Shown: positions 36,306 through 48,100 of the stretch, one piece after another | Layout: each line of letters begins with the position of its first letter | How positions within the stretch are numbered: position 1 is the first letter of the stretch | Assembly (NCBI RefSeq): GCF_002909445.1 | Contig: NZ_PPXC01000006.1 | Span: 62,001-126,000, forward strand | DNA: 64,000 nt | Source of the DNA: Arthrobacter glacialis | Lineage (GTDB): Bacteria > Actinomycetota > Actinomycetes > Actinomycetales > Micrococcaceae | Direction: 5' to 3' | Notes under the pieces: generated by a model | Database searches by the model: none | Seen by the model: only the letters and a program-made list of their open reading frames with translations | Told to the model about the DNA's origin: nothing | Position numbers and translations under genes: made by a program

Positions 36306-37082
36306 CTAGCTGGTCCTCGGGCTCGAGTAGTGCAGCCTGGAGGCAAACAGTGATTGTGCTAAGTCAAGCTCACGGATGCTGGCTCTGAGCGTCGATGCTA
36401 CGGCAGCAGTGAGTCCGGCGGGTGCCCGTAGCCAAGCGATATGCAACCCGTCCAGATCCCCGTGCGAGGGGGCCTCGACGTCGACGGACCAGCCACTCGG
36501 CGTCGAAAGGCCCTGCTCCGCTGGTCCCAGATGCAGCCGTCGGGGCTCCACGGTCAGACCGTGTCCGTGGACTTTCAGTGCAGCTTCCTTGGCCACCCAG
36601 AGCCGGATGCGAGATTCGATATCGGAGCAAGCCAAGCCCGCCTGCTCCGTGGCTGATAGCGAGAAGTCGTCGAATCCCGCATGCAGACTTGCTGGCACTG
36701 ATTCCAGATCGGCACCAAGAGGTATACCCGCAGGGCCGGATGCAACCAAGACCGTCTGCCCGGAACGCGAAAGGCTCAGGCTGGTTCCCTCTATCATTGG
36801 TTTGCCGTGCGGTCCGCCACAGCTGTGGCACTTCCTGTGGACAGCTAGCCCGGAGGATTTCTCCATGGGGATGCCAAGTACGTTTACGGCCATGGAACGG
36901 AACAGGATGTGGGCTCCGATGTATGCTCGGCCGTCGGCTGGGTTCCTAAACCTATCGGCAGTGTCGAGCTCGGCTCGAGGCAGCAGGGCGGTGGCACCGC
37001 CCCAGCGCCCTGCATAGTCGAGGACCCGCTTCGCGCTGGTGATCACAAAGTCAATCCCGGAGGGGCTGCTGCCCTCGGTCAC
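36306..37082 (-). CDS. Sfp-type 4'-phosphopantetheinyl transferase
   Basis: This 258-residue enzyme moves the phosphopantetheine arm from CoA to carrier domains, which the adjacent NRPS needs on its three T domains. Motifs: CHSCGGPHGKP (CoA-binding region), GADLE (Mg-binding Asp and Glu) and WVAKEAALK (the W-KEA motif with the third acidic residue). The frame opens 143 codons earlier, but that part lies inside the permease gene. GTG at 37082, overlapping the permease TGA as GTGA, is the true start, with AAGGA upstream. It is the last gene of the operon. Confidence 0.9.
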   Translation of the reverse strand: MTEGSSPSGIDFVITSAKRVLDYAGRWGGATALLPRAELDTADRFRNPADGRAYIGAHILFRSMAVNVLGIPMEKSSGLAVHRKCHSCGGPHGKPMIEGTSLSLSRSGQTVLVASGPAGIPLGADLESVPASLHAGFDDFSLSATEQAGLACSDIESRIRLWVAKEAALKVHGHGLTVEPRRLHLGPAEQGLSTPSGWSVDVEAPSHGDLDGLHIAWLRAPAGLTAAVASTLRASIRELDLAQSLFASRLHYSSPRTS

Positions 37083-37879
37083 CGCTTGCTGATCCTTACG
37101 TATTGGGAGATGGCCAAGGGGGCGAAGATGGCGATGATGGCTACGCAGCAAAGCACTGCGTAGAGCAAGGCGTTGTCCGCCGGCCAGCCGCTGGGAGGTG
37201 CGAACCCCTGAGGTTCGGCGTTGCCGAACAACTCGCGCACGGATGTAGCAACGGCCGTTACCGGGTTCCACTCCGCGAAGTTCCGCAAGGGGCCCGGCAT
37301 TGACTGGACCGAGACAAATGCCCCGGAGATAAACGTCACCGGAAACAGCCAGATCAGGCCCAGACTTTGCGCCACCTCCACACTTCGTGCTGTTAGGGCG
37401 ATCACGGCACCCACCCACGACACAGCAAAGGTGAACAGCAGAAGCAGTCCCATGGCTATCAAGGCAGGACCGAGGCCGTTCGTCATGCGCCAGCCGATTG
37501 CCAATCCGCACAAAAGCGTCACGGCGATGGAAAGCAAACTAGTCACGAGGTCAGCCGAGGAACGGCCCAGTATGACGGCGCCACGCGACATGGGCAGCGA
37601 GCGGAACCTGTCAATCAATCCCAGCTGCAGGTCTTTGGCAAGATAGACGGCTGTAAATGAGGCGTTAAACGTCAGCGTCTGGGCCAGTATGCCGCCGATC
37701 AGAAAGGTGCGGTATTCTGCACCTCCCAGAGTGCCACCAAAGACAAACGCCAGTAACAGGACAAACATAATGGGTTGTGCCACGCTGGTCACCATGGCAC
37801 CAGGGGTGCGGATGACGTTGCGTAGATTGCGCCCGGCGATGACCGAACTGTCGCGCAGGGCTGCGCTAAGGCTGCTCAT
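37079..37879 (-). CDS. ABC-2 type exporter permease (DrrB-like)
   Basis: This 266-residue ABC-2 permease has six predicted helices and the family segment VEVAQSLGLIWLFPVTFISGAF in helix 5, followed by the MPGPLRNFAEWNPVTAVA loop typical of DrrB/NodJ-type exporters. It works with the ATPase encoded just upstream (ATGA overlap) to export a small hydrophobic molecule, here presumably the NRPS product. The stop overlaps the PPTase start. Confidence 0.9.
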   Translation of the reverse strand: MSSLSAALRDSSVIAGRNLRNVIRTPGAMVTSVAQPIMFVLLLAFVFGGTLGGAEYRTFLIGGILAQTLTFNASFTAVYLAKDLQLGLIDRFRSLPMSRGAVILGRSSADLVTSLLSIAVTLLCGLAIGWRMTNGLGPALIAMGLLLLFTFAVSWVGAVIALTARSVEVAQSLGLIWLFPVTFISGAFVSVQSMPGPLRNFAEWNPVTAVATSVRELFGNAEPQGFAPPSGWPADNALLYAVLCCVAIIAIFAPLAISQYVRISKR

Positions 37880-38880
37880 GATAGTAGTACCTCTTGGTCC
37901 TGGCCTACGCCGCTTGATGCTACATCGGTGGTGTTGGATGCTGCCGCAGCTTTGGGTCGCTGACCGGTCAACTGGAGGAAGACATCATCCAGGGTTGGTC
38001 GGCGCAGGGCTGCCTCGACCACCTGTAGCTGGGCTATTTCAAGATCTCCTAGGGCGCGAACCAGCATGTGGTGGCCGTCAGGGGCGGCAACGCTGACCTT
38101 GCTGGTCTGCCGGTCAATTTCCGGCGCCGCCCCGGCGATCCTGCCTAGAATTGCCGCGGCGCTGTCAACGCTGTCTTGTCGAACCAGCACAACGTCTATC
38201 CGTTCCGAACCAACTCGGGACTTCAGTTCGCTGGCGGTTCCCTCCGCGATGACGCGCCCGGCGTCAATGACAGCTATGTTGTCGGCCAGTTGATCAGCTT
38301 CCTCCAAATACTGGGTGGTCAGCAATACGGTGGTTCCGTTTCCGACCAGCGAGGAGATCACGGCCCAGGTGTCCAGCCGCCCGCGGGGATCTAGCCCGGT
38401 TGTGGGCTCATCGAGCACAACAACGGGCGGCCGTGCCACCATGGCACCGGCCAGGTCCAAGCGGCGTCGCATACCGCCTGAATATGCGCCGGACCGTTTA
38501 CCGGCAACGTCTGAAAGGCGGAATTCATCCAGCAGTTCCGTGGCCCGGGCAGCCGAGGTTTTGCGGTTCATGCCATAGAGCCTGGCAACCATGACGAGGT
38601 TTTCGTATCCGGTTAACTTTTCATCAACGGCCGCATACTGCCCAGACAGGCCAATGGAGCGTCGAACGCTGTCCGGGTCTGCCATGACGCTGTGGCCGGC
38701 GACGGTCACCTCGCCGGCGTCCGGAGCCAATAGGGTGGTCAGAACCCTCACGGTGGTGGTTTTGCCGGCCCCATTTGGTCCCAAGAGTCCAAGCACCTGC
38801 CCAGGGAGAACATCCAGGTTCAGCTCATCAAGAGCCCGGAATGCACCAAAATTCTTGCACAGTCCGCGGACGCGGATCAC
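37876..38880 (-). CDS. Daunorubicin-resistance-type ABC exporter ATPase (DrrA-like)
   Basis: This 334-residue ATPase has Walker A GPNGAGKTT (34-42), signature YSGGMRRRLDLAGA, Walker B VVVLDEP, and the C-terminal DrrA-type extension (residues ~220-334) ending TLDDVFLQLTGQ. Pairs with the downstream permease for export and self-resistance. It starts with GTG overlapping the MbtH stop (GTGA), with no separate ribosome site, so its synthesis depends on MbtH translation. Confidence 0.92.
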   Translation of the reverse strand: MIRVRGLCKNFGAFRALDELNLDVLPGQVLGLLGPNGAGKTTTVRVLTTLLAPDAGEVTVAGHSVMADPDSVRRSIGLSGQYAAVDEKLTGYENLVMVARLYGMNRKTSAARATELLDEFRLSDVAGKRSGAYSGGMRRRLDLAGAMVARPPVVVLDEPTTGLDPRGRLDTWAVISSLVGNGTTVLLTTQYLEEADQLADNIAVIDAGRVIAEGTASELKSRVGSERIDVVLVRQDSVDSAAAILGRIAGAAPEIDRQTSKVSVAAPDGHHMLVRALGDLEIAQLQVVEAALRRPTLDDVFLQLTGQRPKAAAASNTTDVASSGVGQDQEVLLS

Positions 38881-39089
38881 TGAGAGGCCGCAAGTTCGGC
38901 AACCGTGCGCGGTGTCATGTCTGTCCAGCTCCGGGAGACGAAATCAAGACATTCTTGCCTACCGTCTGGGCCAAACATGACCATCCAACCCTTGGGAACA
39001 TCGGCGAAAGAGGGCCACAGTGAGTGTTGCTGTAAGTCATTGACTAAAATACGGAAGGTTGCGTTCGTGTCATCAAATGGGTTCGTCAC
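38877..39089 (-). CDS. MbtH-like NRPS chaperone
   Basis: This 70-residue MbtH-family protein has NPFDD, QQHSLWPSFADVPKGW and ECLDFVSRSWTDMTPRT. The usual NxEGQHSLWP motif is NDLQQHSLWP here, so the Glu-Gly pair is replaced. These proteins bind the adenylation domain and are needed for solubility and activity of many actinobacterial NRPS. GTG at 39089 follows GAGGG; the frame opens 30 codons earlier. It lies 96 bp after the NRPS stop. Confidence 0.92.
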   Translation of the reverse strand: MTNPFDDTNATFRILVNDLQQHSLWPSFADVPKGWMVMFGPDGRQECLDFVSRSWTDMTPRTVAELAASQ

Positions 39090-39185
39090 GTAAATTCCCT
39101 CAGATTCCTTGCTAAATTTCAACTGACAGGAAAGGGTCACGGAAGATTGCCGAAACAACCTTGCCGTGCCCCCAACCACTAATAG

Positions 39186-42100
39186 CTATTCGGTGCCCTC
39201 ACCCAACCGGATTGCCAGAACAGGCATGATGTGAGCCAGTGCACCTTCGCTGAGCATCGCCGAGTGTCTGGCAGCCACTGGGGTGTCGTGAATCTGGCCG
39301 CTGACGAACGGCGTCCAGGACGCTGAGTTCGGTGAACCTTTCGGGACGTCCTCTGTAGCCCGGAAGACGTGTAAATCCCCGTCGAAGCGTTGCACCTGAG
39401 CTTCACGGATCATGCGGGCCAGGACCGAGAAGTTTTCCACCATGGCATTGAGGGACACCAGGGGAATACTGCCTAGGGCGTTGTGGTTCTCTCGCAGCAC
39501 CTCCAAAACACGGGCGCCGTCCAAACTTGCCGCTTCATCTTCCGGCACAGGGAACCCGGCCGCGTGCAAGTAGTTTTGCCACAGTGCCGGGCCCGTGCCA
39601 ACCTCGGCATTGCCTTCCTGCCGTGTCGGGAAAGCATCCAGTATGGCCAGAAACGCCACCTCGTGGCCCAATTCTTGGAGCCTCGTGGCGAGCCGGTGCA
39701 CCAGGTTGCCACCAAATGACCAACCGATCAGGTGGTAGGGGCCTTCCGGCTGCACGTGGCGGATCTGGGCGATGTAGTCATCTGCAAGCTCCGTGAGCGT
39801 TGTGGCCCGTAACTGCTCATCTCCGCCAGGGAGCATGCCTGGCATCTGTAATCCGTACAGGGGCCGGTCCTTGTCCAGGTGTCGCAGCATGGCAGCGAAG
39901 CCCCAACTCACCCCGGTGGCCGGATGTACTGCAAAGAGGGGGGCCTTGCTCCCGGTGCTCCGTAGCGGCAGCAGCTGTCGCAGGCTGTCGGCCACGTTTT
40001 CCGTGGCACCCTTGGATGCTTCGGCTAACAACTGTTCCACGCTTGGGGAGCGGAACAATGCTTGGACGGGCAGCTCAGTACCCAATGCGTCGTTGATCTG
40101 GCTGACCAGCGGCTGCGCCAAGAAGGAATGCCCGCCCAATTCAAAGAACGACTCGTCGACCCCGACCTGCGGAAGATCAAGCACCTGCGCAAAGATCGCT
40201 GCAACAGTGGCCTCCCGGGGCGTCCGTGGCGCCCGGCCCGCACGGCGCTCCTGCCCGGCCGGGTCCGGCAGCGCCGTAAAGTCCACCTTCCCGTTGGTTG
40301 TTAAAGGGATGCGAGCCACGACGCCGACGGCGGCAGGAACCATGTAGCCGGGCAGCACCTGCTGCAGTTGGGAGCGGACCCGCTCAGATAGCTGCGCTGC
40401 ATTGGGGGACTTCTTGTCGGTTTCCGTCTCGGCCACCACATATGCCACGAGCCGGGGAGTGCCGGGAAGTGCCGGATCTGCCGCTGCGTTGTGGACTATG
40501 GCCACAGCGGCGACCACGCCGGGCACGTCTCGCAGGGCACGTTCAACCTCGCCGAGCTCCACCCGGAAGCCACGGATCTTGACTTGCTGGTCGTTGCGGC
40601 CTTGGAAGCGGACTTCACCGGCAGCACTTCTTGTGACCAAGTCACCAGTACGGTACATCCGCTCGCCCGGCGCCCCGAAAGGGTCGGCGACAAATCGTTC
40701 GCTCGTCAGGTCGGTCCGGCCACGGTAACCGCGGGCCAGCTGGGCGCCGGCCAAATACAGTTCGCCGCGAACCCCGGCAGTCACATGCTGCAGGGAATTA
40801 TCCAAAACGTATGCGCGTGAATTGCGGGTGGGCGATCCAAGAACAGGGTGCCTTGTGCCGGACAACGGGGCAAACAATGAGTCGACAGTCGCCTCGGTGG
40901 GGCCGTACAGATTCCAGGCACGAACCGTTCGGAGCAAGGAGAGCTCCTCCCAGAGTGCTGCGTCGAAAGCCTCCCCTCCCAGAGCAAGCCTCAGGATAGG
41001 GCTGCCGGAGGCGTCCCGGTCCCGGAGCATCGAGGAAAAGGCAGGCTCGGCCAACAACTGGCGCAGATAACCGGGGGTGGTCTCCCAAGCACCAATGCCA
41101 TGGTCGGCGAAGTACCCGGCGAGCCGCTGGGGATCCAGACGCACCTCATCGGTGATGAGGTGCAGTTCATGGCCGTCTATCATCCACAGCATTGGATCCC
41201 AGGAGGCGTCAAAGCCGACGCCCGTCGTGTGGGCCACCCGCACCTGCCCCCGGGCGGTCCGCTCAGCGGCGTCGGGAAACAGGGTCTCCTGGTGCGAGGC
41301 CAGCAAATTCGCCAAGGCGCCGTGGCTGATTTCCACGCCCTTGGGACGTCCCGTGGAGCCGGAGGTGAACATGACGTAGGCAAGTTGCGACGCCGTCGGC
41401 TCCGACAAGTCCGCAGGGACACCGGCCGGGAGCGACTCCATAAGAAGGACGGCGGCATGGGTCAGTCCGGCCACCGCCAGGCTTGAACGCAGGGACCTTT
41501 CCAAGGAAGCCGTCGTGACAATGACGCCGGGGCCGGCGTCTGTCAGGATGGCCGCCACCCGCTCGGCTGGGTAATCGGCGTCGATGGGGTTGTAGACCGC
41601 ACCGGCCCGCAGCACTCCGAGGGCTGCCACCACGGTGTCCACCGAGCGGGGCAGGTACACCGAGACTAGGTCTCCGGCCGCGATGCCTTGGTCACGGAGG
41701 ATGCCAGCCAGCGTGCCGGTAGCGGTGTCGAGAGCGGCGAAGGACAGCGAGTGGGTACCGCAGGTCACGGCAGTTAGGTCCGGTGTCCTGGCAACAGTCT
41801 TGGCAAAGACTTCCAGTACGCTCGGGGCCGGGTGCGTGACGGCACCGGCCGTGGTGGCGACCAAGGCGGTGGTTTCCTCCGGTGACTGGATGTCTAACCG
41901 GGACAGGGAGCGGTCCGGGGACTGCACGGCCAGCCGAGCGAAGGTCTCCAACTGCGCGATCAGGGTGGATATCGCTTCACTGGTAAACATGGCCGCGTTA
42001 TAGGCCAACGTGGCGGCCAAGCCTTGCTCGGGGCCCAATTCGCGGAAGGTAAAGGACAAATCGAACTTTGCTTCCCCGGTGGCTGTCTCGGGTTCGGGCA

Positions 42101-45100
42101 GGACCTGAACGCCGGGAAGTTCGACGGCGGCACGATCCATTGTCTCCACGGCCAGCATGGTCTGGAAGAGCGGGTGCCGGCCCAGTTCGCGCGGCGGATT
42201 AAGCGCCTCCACGAGCCGCTCAAAGGGCACATCGTCCTTGTCAAAGGAGTCTAAGACACTGCGCCGAGCGGTGGAGAGCAGTTCACGGAGGGTGGGGTTT
42301 CCTGAGGCGTCAAGGCGGATCGGTACGGTATTGACGAAAAAGCCAATCAATTCGGTCAGGGCAGGATCCGTGCGTCCTGCCGTCGGCGAACCGATTACCA
42401 AATCGTCTCCTGCCCCCAGCCGTGAGAGGAAACCACCCAGCATGGCGTGCAGAGCCATGAAGAGGCTGGCGTTCTGTGCCCCTGCCAAACCGGCCAGTGC
42501 AGCCGTGGTTTCGCTGCCAAGGGTGAAGGATTGTTGTCCGCCGGGCTGGCGGGCACCGGGTGCGCGTGAGCCTGCGCCAGGGAGCATCAGCTCGGAGGGA
42601 GCCCCGGCCAAGGCATCCTGCCAGGCCCGCAACTTGGCCTCCAGAGCACGCGCCGGCGCATCGGCTCGTAGTCCAGCAACAACTTCGTCCGGCACAGCCG
42701 CAATGGTTTCCGGAGCACCTTCCTGCACATGCCGTTGCCACAGGGCGAAGTCTGCATACTGCAGCCCCAAGGGGCGCTGCAGGGGGCTGGCCCCGCAGCA
42801 GCGCGCCGTGTAGGCGGTGGAGATGTCTCGGGCCAGGGGTGCCAAGGATGCTCCGTCGCTGGCAATGTGGTGGATCACCAGCTGGAGCACCCATTCGTCG
42901 TCGTCAAGGCGAATCAGAGTGGCGCGCAAGGGCAGCTCATGCAACAGATCAAAGCCACGGGATGCCCCGTCGGCGAGCAGGCGCGGCAATTCGCCAAGGG
43001 CGCCGGCCTCCTGGACCTCAAGCACTTTTGACACCGCAGAAGCAGGATGGATCAACTGTTCGGGGGTGCCATCGGTCGCGGGGTAGCTGGTGCGCAGGAC
43101 TTCATGGCGTGCCACCAGATCATCGAGGGCTAGGGCAAGTGCTTCCTCGTTCAGGTCCCCGGTCAGCCGGACGGCGAGGACGATGTTGTAGTCGGCTGCG
43201 CCCGGGTCCAGCTGGTTGAGGAACCACAGCCGGGACTGGGCGTAGGAGAGCGGAATTTTGTTTGGGCGGCGATCCTTGGTGGCGCGGGTCCAGGCATCCA
43301 CAGTTTGGCTGGGCACCTGGCCAGTGCGGACCGGGCCGCCGTCGGGGCGCGAGACCAGGCTCCCCAGCAGGGCTGCGGGGGAGGAGGACTCGAAGATGGC
43401 CCGCAGCGGCAGCTCAGCGCCGAATCCCTCGCGAATGGCGGCGACCAACGCAACGGCCAACAAGGAATGGCCACCCAAGGTAAAGAAGTCGTCGTCCATC
43501 CCCACCTCGTTGACGCCCAGCACAGTCCCGAAGATGGCGCACATCTTTTCCTCCAGGGCTGTGGTGGGGATTCTGGATTCGGTGCTGGCGGTGGCCGGGG
43601 CTGGCAGGGCGCGTTTGTCCAACTTTCCGTGTGAGGTTAGCGGGATCTCCGCCAAGGGGATCAAGGCCTTGGGCATCATGTACTCGGGGAGGCGCGCGGC
43701 AGCAAACTCGCGCAATTCTGCGGGGTCCGCGGTGCCGACGTAGTAGCCAATGATGCGCCCGGTGGCGCCGGAGTCCACCACAACCGCGGCACGCTCAACG
43801 CGGTCGTGGCTGGCCAGCACGCCCTCAACCTCGCCAGGTTCCACCCGGAAACCGCGGATCTTGAGTTGGTCGTCAGCCCGGGCCACAAATTGCAGCTCTC
43901 CACCTGGCAGCCGCCGGACCAGATCGCCGGTGCGGTACATCCTGGCGCCGTCGCGGTATGGATTGGCGATGAAGCGGCTGGCCGTCTCGGCAGGACGGTT
44001 GACGTAGCCGGTGGCCATGCCCGCCCCGGCCAGATAGAGCTCCCCGGTGACACCGTGGGGTACTGGTGCCAGAAAGTCATCCAGGACGTAGCTTTCCACG
44101 TTGCGGACCGCCCGGCCAATGTGGGGAACGGTGCCACTGATGCGGGTGAGCACCGAATCCACAGTGAACTCGGTGGGACCGTAGAAATTGTAGGCGGCGA
44201 CTTGGTCGTTATCGCAGAGTTCCTGCCACAGCCCAGCCGGCACGCTTTCACCTCCCAGAACCAGCACCAGCGGTGCGCTCCGTGGGCTGTCCAGAAGGCC
44301 GGATTGCAGCAGGGCGCTGATATAGGATGGGGTGCTTTCCAGCACGGTGATGCCCTTGGCGGCACAGAAGGCCACGAGGGCCTGGGCGTCCGTGCGAATG
44401 TCATCGGCCACCATGTGCAAGGTGGCACCGGCGACAAGCCACAACATCGGGTCCCAGGCGGCGTCGAATCCCAGACCGGAGATGTGGGCGACGGCCGTGC
44501 CCTCCCCGTCTCCGTCGCCGAAGGTCTCGGCGACGATCGTGTGCCTGTGGTGCAGAAACAGGTTGGCCAGGGCGCCGTGCGTGACCTCCACACCCTTGGG
44601 AGTGCCGGTGGAGCCGGAGGTGTAGATGACGTAGGCCGGGTCGGCAGGGGCTATGCCGCTTAGCGGCACCGGAGGGTTGCCCCGCGTCCCGGCGGCCCGC
44701 AGCCCGTCCAGGTTTCCGGCGCCAATGGTCAGCCGTGGTGCGCTGTCGTCCAGGATCAGGCCGATCCGCTCGGACGGGTAGCTCAGGTCCACGGGCACAT
44801 AGACGGCCCCGGCGCGGAGTACGGCAAGGGCTGCGCACACGACGTCGTTGCCGCGGGGGAGAGCTACGGCTACGCGGTCGCCGGCGTCCACCCCGGAGGC
44901 TACCAGGCCCGATGCCAGCAATTCCACGGCGGCGGACAGTTCGGCAAAGCTCAAGGTTGAGTGTCCGTCGCTGACAGCTGCGCGGCCGGGGTGGCGTGCC
45001 GCGGTGGCCGCGAATTCGGCAGGCACGGTCACTGCCCCGTTGTCCACCACGGGCCCGCTGCCCAGCTCACGTGTCTGTGCCGCCTCCAGTGGGGTGGACA

Positions 45101-48100
45101 CGTGCAGGCGGGAGAGGGGTGTGTGGGGGTTGGCAGCAAATTGTTCCACTACGTGCTTGAACCTGGCGGCGATCAGGGCCGCCGTTGCGGGTTCAAAGAG
45201 GGTCGGGTCAAAGCCCAGAGAGCCAGTCATCCCCAAACCGGGACCGGTTTCTGCCAAGTCGAGGAGTAAATCAAACTTGGCACCTCCGGGCGCTGTTGTC
45301 CTGTCCGCGACGGCGTCCAAGCCTGCCATGGAGAGCTGTTCCGAGGCAGTGTTGGTGAGGGTCAGCATGACCTGAAAGAGGGGGTGGCGCTGTTGGGAGC
45401 GGGCGGGGTTGAGTTCCTCCACGACCCGCTCAAACGGGGCGTCCTGATTAGCGTAGGCGCGTAGGTTGGTGAACCTGACCGTGTCGATGAGTTCCCCGAG
45501 AGTGGGGTTGTTGGCGGTGTTGGTGCGCAGCACAAGAGTGTTGACGAAGAATCCAACGAGTTCATCCAGTGCTGTATCCGGCCGGCCGGCCACCGGGGTG
45601 CCGAGGGGAATGTCGGTCCCTGCGCCGAGCTTGGTGAGCAGGGCTGCGAACGCGGCCTGGAGCACCATGAAGAGGCTGGCGTTGTGATCCCGGGCTAGGG
45701 CGGAGAGCCGCTCATGAGTGGTGCCGTCGATCTCCACTGGGACAGCGTCTGCGGCCCATTGGCCTGTGCGGGTGCCACGGACGTGGTCGAAGGGAAGGGG
45801 TAGTTCCTCGGGTGATCCGTCCAGTTCAGCCTTCCAGAAGGCTAGCTGGCGGGCGAGCGGACTTTGCGGATCGTCTTCACTGCCAAGTTCATCGCGCTGC
45901 CAGAGGGCGTAGTCGGCATATTGCACGGGCAGTGGGGTGAATACCGGCAGTGTATTGCTGACTCGGGCTGAGTAGGCCGTGGACAGGTCGCGCGCCAGCG
46001 GGGCAAGCGACCAGCCGTCGGCGGCGATGTGGTGCAGGGTCAGCAGCAACACGTGGTCCCTGGCGCCGAGCTGGAACAGCGCGGCGCGCAGGGGTAGCTC
46101 GGTGGTGAGTTCAAAGCCACGGGCCGATGCGGCGCGCACCGCGTGGTCAAGGTTCTCCCGGGTGGTCTGCACTGCGGCGAGAGGCACGACGGCGTCGTCT
46201 ACAGCCAGGATGCGCTGTTCCGGTTCACCGTCGGAGAAGGCGAAAATGGTGCGCAAGCTTTCGTGGCGGGCCACGACGTCGTTGAGGGCGTGTTCGAGCG
46301 CAGCCACATCCAACGGGCCAGATAAGTTCAGTGCAATGGGAATGTTATATGCGCCAGAGGATGGGTCGTAGCGGTTCAGGAACCATAAGCGGCGCTGGGC
46401 GAAGGAGAGCGGCAGCGGGTTGGGCCGGTCCTGGCGGGCAAGTGGATGGCGTTCCGGCGCGGGTGTGTCCAAAGTCCGGGCGATTCCGGCCACAGTGGGT
46501 GATTCGAAGACGGTGCGCAGCGCTGGTGCGGATCCGTTGCTTGACCGGAGCACTGCCACCAGACGGGTTGCCAGTAGGGAATGGCCGCCAAGTTCAAAGA
46601 AGTCGTCGTCGCGGCCAACCCCGTCAAGCCCCAGCACTTCCGAGAAGGCAGCGGCCACGATCCGCTCCGCGTGGTTGCGTGGGGCCTCAGTCATGCCGGC
46701 TGTTTCCGGTTCCGGCAGTGCCTTGGTATCCAGCTTGCCGTTGGTGGTCAGCGGGATCTGGGGGATCTGCACGATTGCCGAGGGGACCATGTAGTCGGGC
46801 AGGTTGTGGCGCAAGTCAGCGCGGATAGCAGCCGTGTCCAGTCTGTCCGTGCCGGTGATGTAGGCCAGCAGTTGGTCGTAGCCGGCACGGTTCTTGGCCA
46901 CGACGACGGCGGCATGTCTCACGCCATCGGTGGCGCGCAGGGCCTCTTCGATTTCGGCCGGCTCGATTCGGAATCCCCTGATCTTGACCTGCTGATCGAT
47001 CCGGCCGAGGAATTCTACGGCGGTGCTGGGTAGGCGTCGGACAACATCGCCGGTGCGGTACATTCGGGAACCGTCCGCAGCAAAAGGATCGGCGATGAAC
47101 CGTTCGGAGCTGAGCTGGGGTTGGTCAAGATAGCCCCTCGCCACGTTGTGCCCTGCCACATAAAGCTCGCCAATGGCATTGCTGGGCACAGGGTTCAGCC
47201 CAGAGTCCAGGATGTAGTGGCGGCTGTTGGCCACTGAGGAGCCCAAATGTGGGGTGGACCCGGGTTCCATGATGGCCGTCATGCTGTCCACGGTGGTCTC
47301 GGTCGGGCCGTAGAAATTGTAGGCGGTGACACCCTTGGCTTGTGCCAGCAGCCCCCACAACGTCGGGTCCACCGCTTCGCCGCCCAAAGCCACCACGGAA
47401 GGGTGGAACTCGGCGTCGAACAACCCTTCGGCGAGGAGGACCTTGGCGAAGGACGGTGTGGTCTCAATGCTGTCGATTCGGCGCTCGCTCAGATAACTTG
47501 CCAGTGCCTGCGGGTCCCGGCGCGTGAGGTCGTCAACCAGGTGAAGTTCGTGCCCGGCCATGAGCCATAAGATCGGGTCCCATGAGGCATCGAAGGAAAG
47601 TCCGGCTGTATGTGCTACGCGCAGGGTGCGCCCTAGCCTCGCCTCGGCGGGGCGAAAGATGTCCTCATTGTGAGAGGTGAACAAGTTTAACAGGGCGCGG
47701 TGTTCCACGCCGACGGCCTTGGGGCGCCCGGTTGATCCGGAAGTGAAGATGACATAGGCGAGGTCATGCTGGCCCGCGGCAGTGTTCCTCAGAGGGTGAT
47801 GGGGGAGCCGGACCAGCACTTCAGACATGGCTTCTCCATCAAGCACCACCTCTGGGCAGGGGCTATCGATGTGTCTAGGTGACTGAGAGTCGGAAAGCTC
47901 GACGACGGTCAGCAGCAGAAGAGGCTCGGCGTCTTCGAGCATCCCGCGCACACGTCCCGCGGGGTAGTCCGGATCGATCGGGACATAGGCGGCACCCGAC
48001 TTCAGGATGCCCAGGATGGCTACGCCCAGCTGCTTGCTGCGCTCAAGTCGAACGGCCACAGCGGTGCCAGGCCCGGCACCGCGGCCACGCAGGTAATGGG

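Noticed and set aside
36306-37511. A 401-codon frame as the PPTase gene
   Set aside because: The first 143 codons lie inside the permease gene and read as a basic, low-complexity shadow. The GTG at 37082 with GTGA overlap and ribosome site is the natural start.
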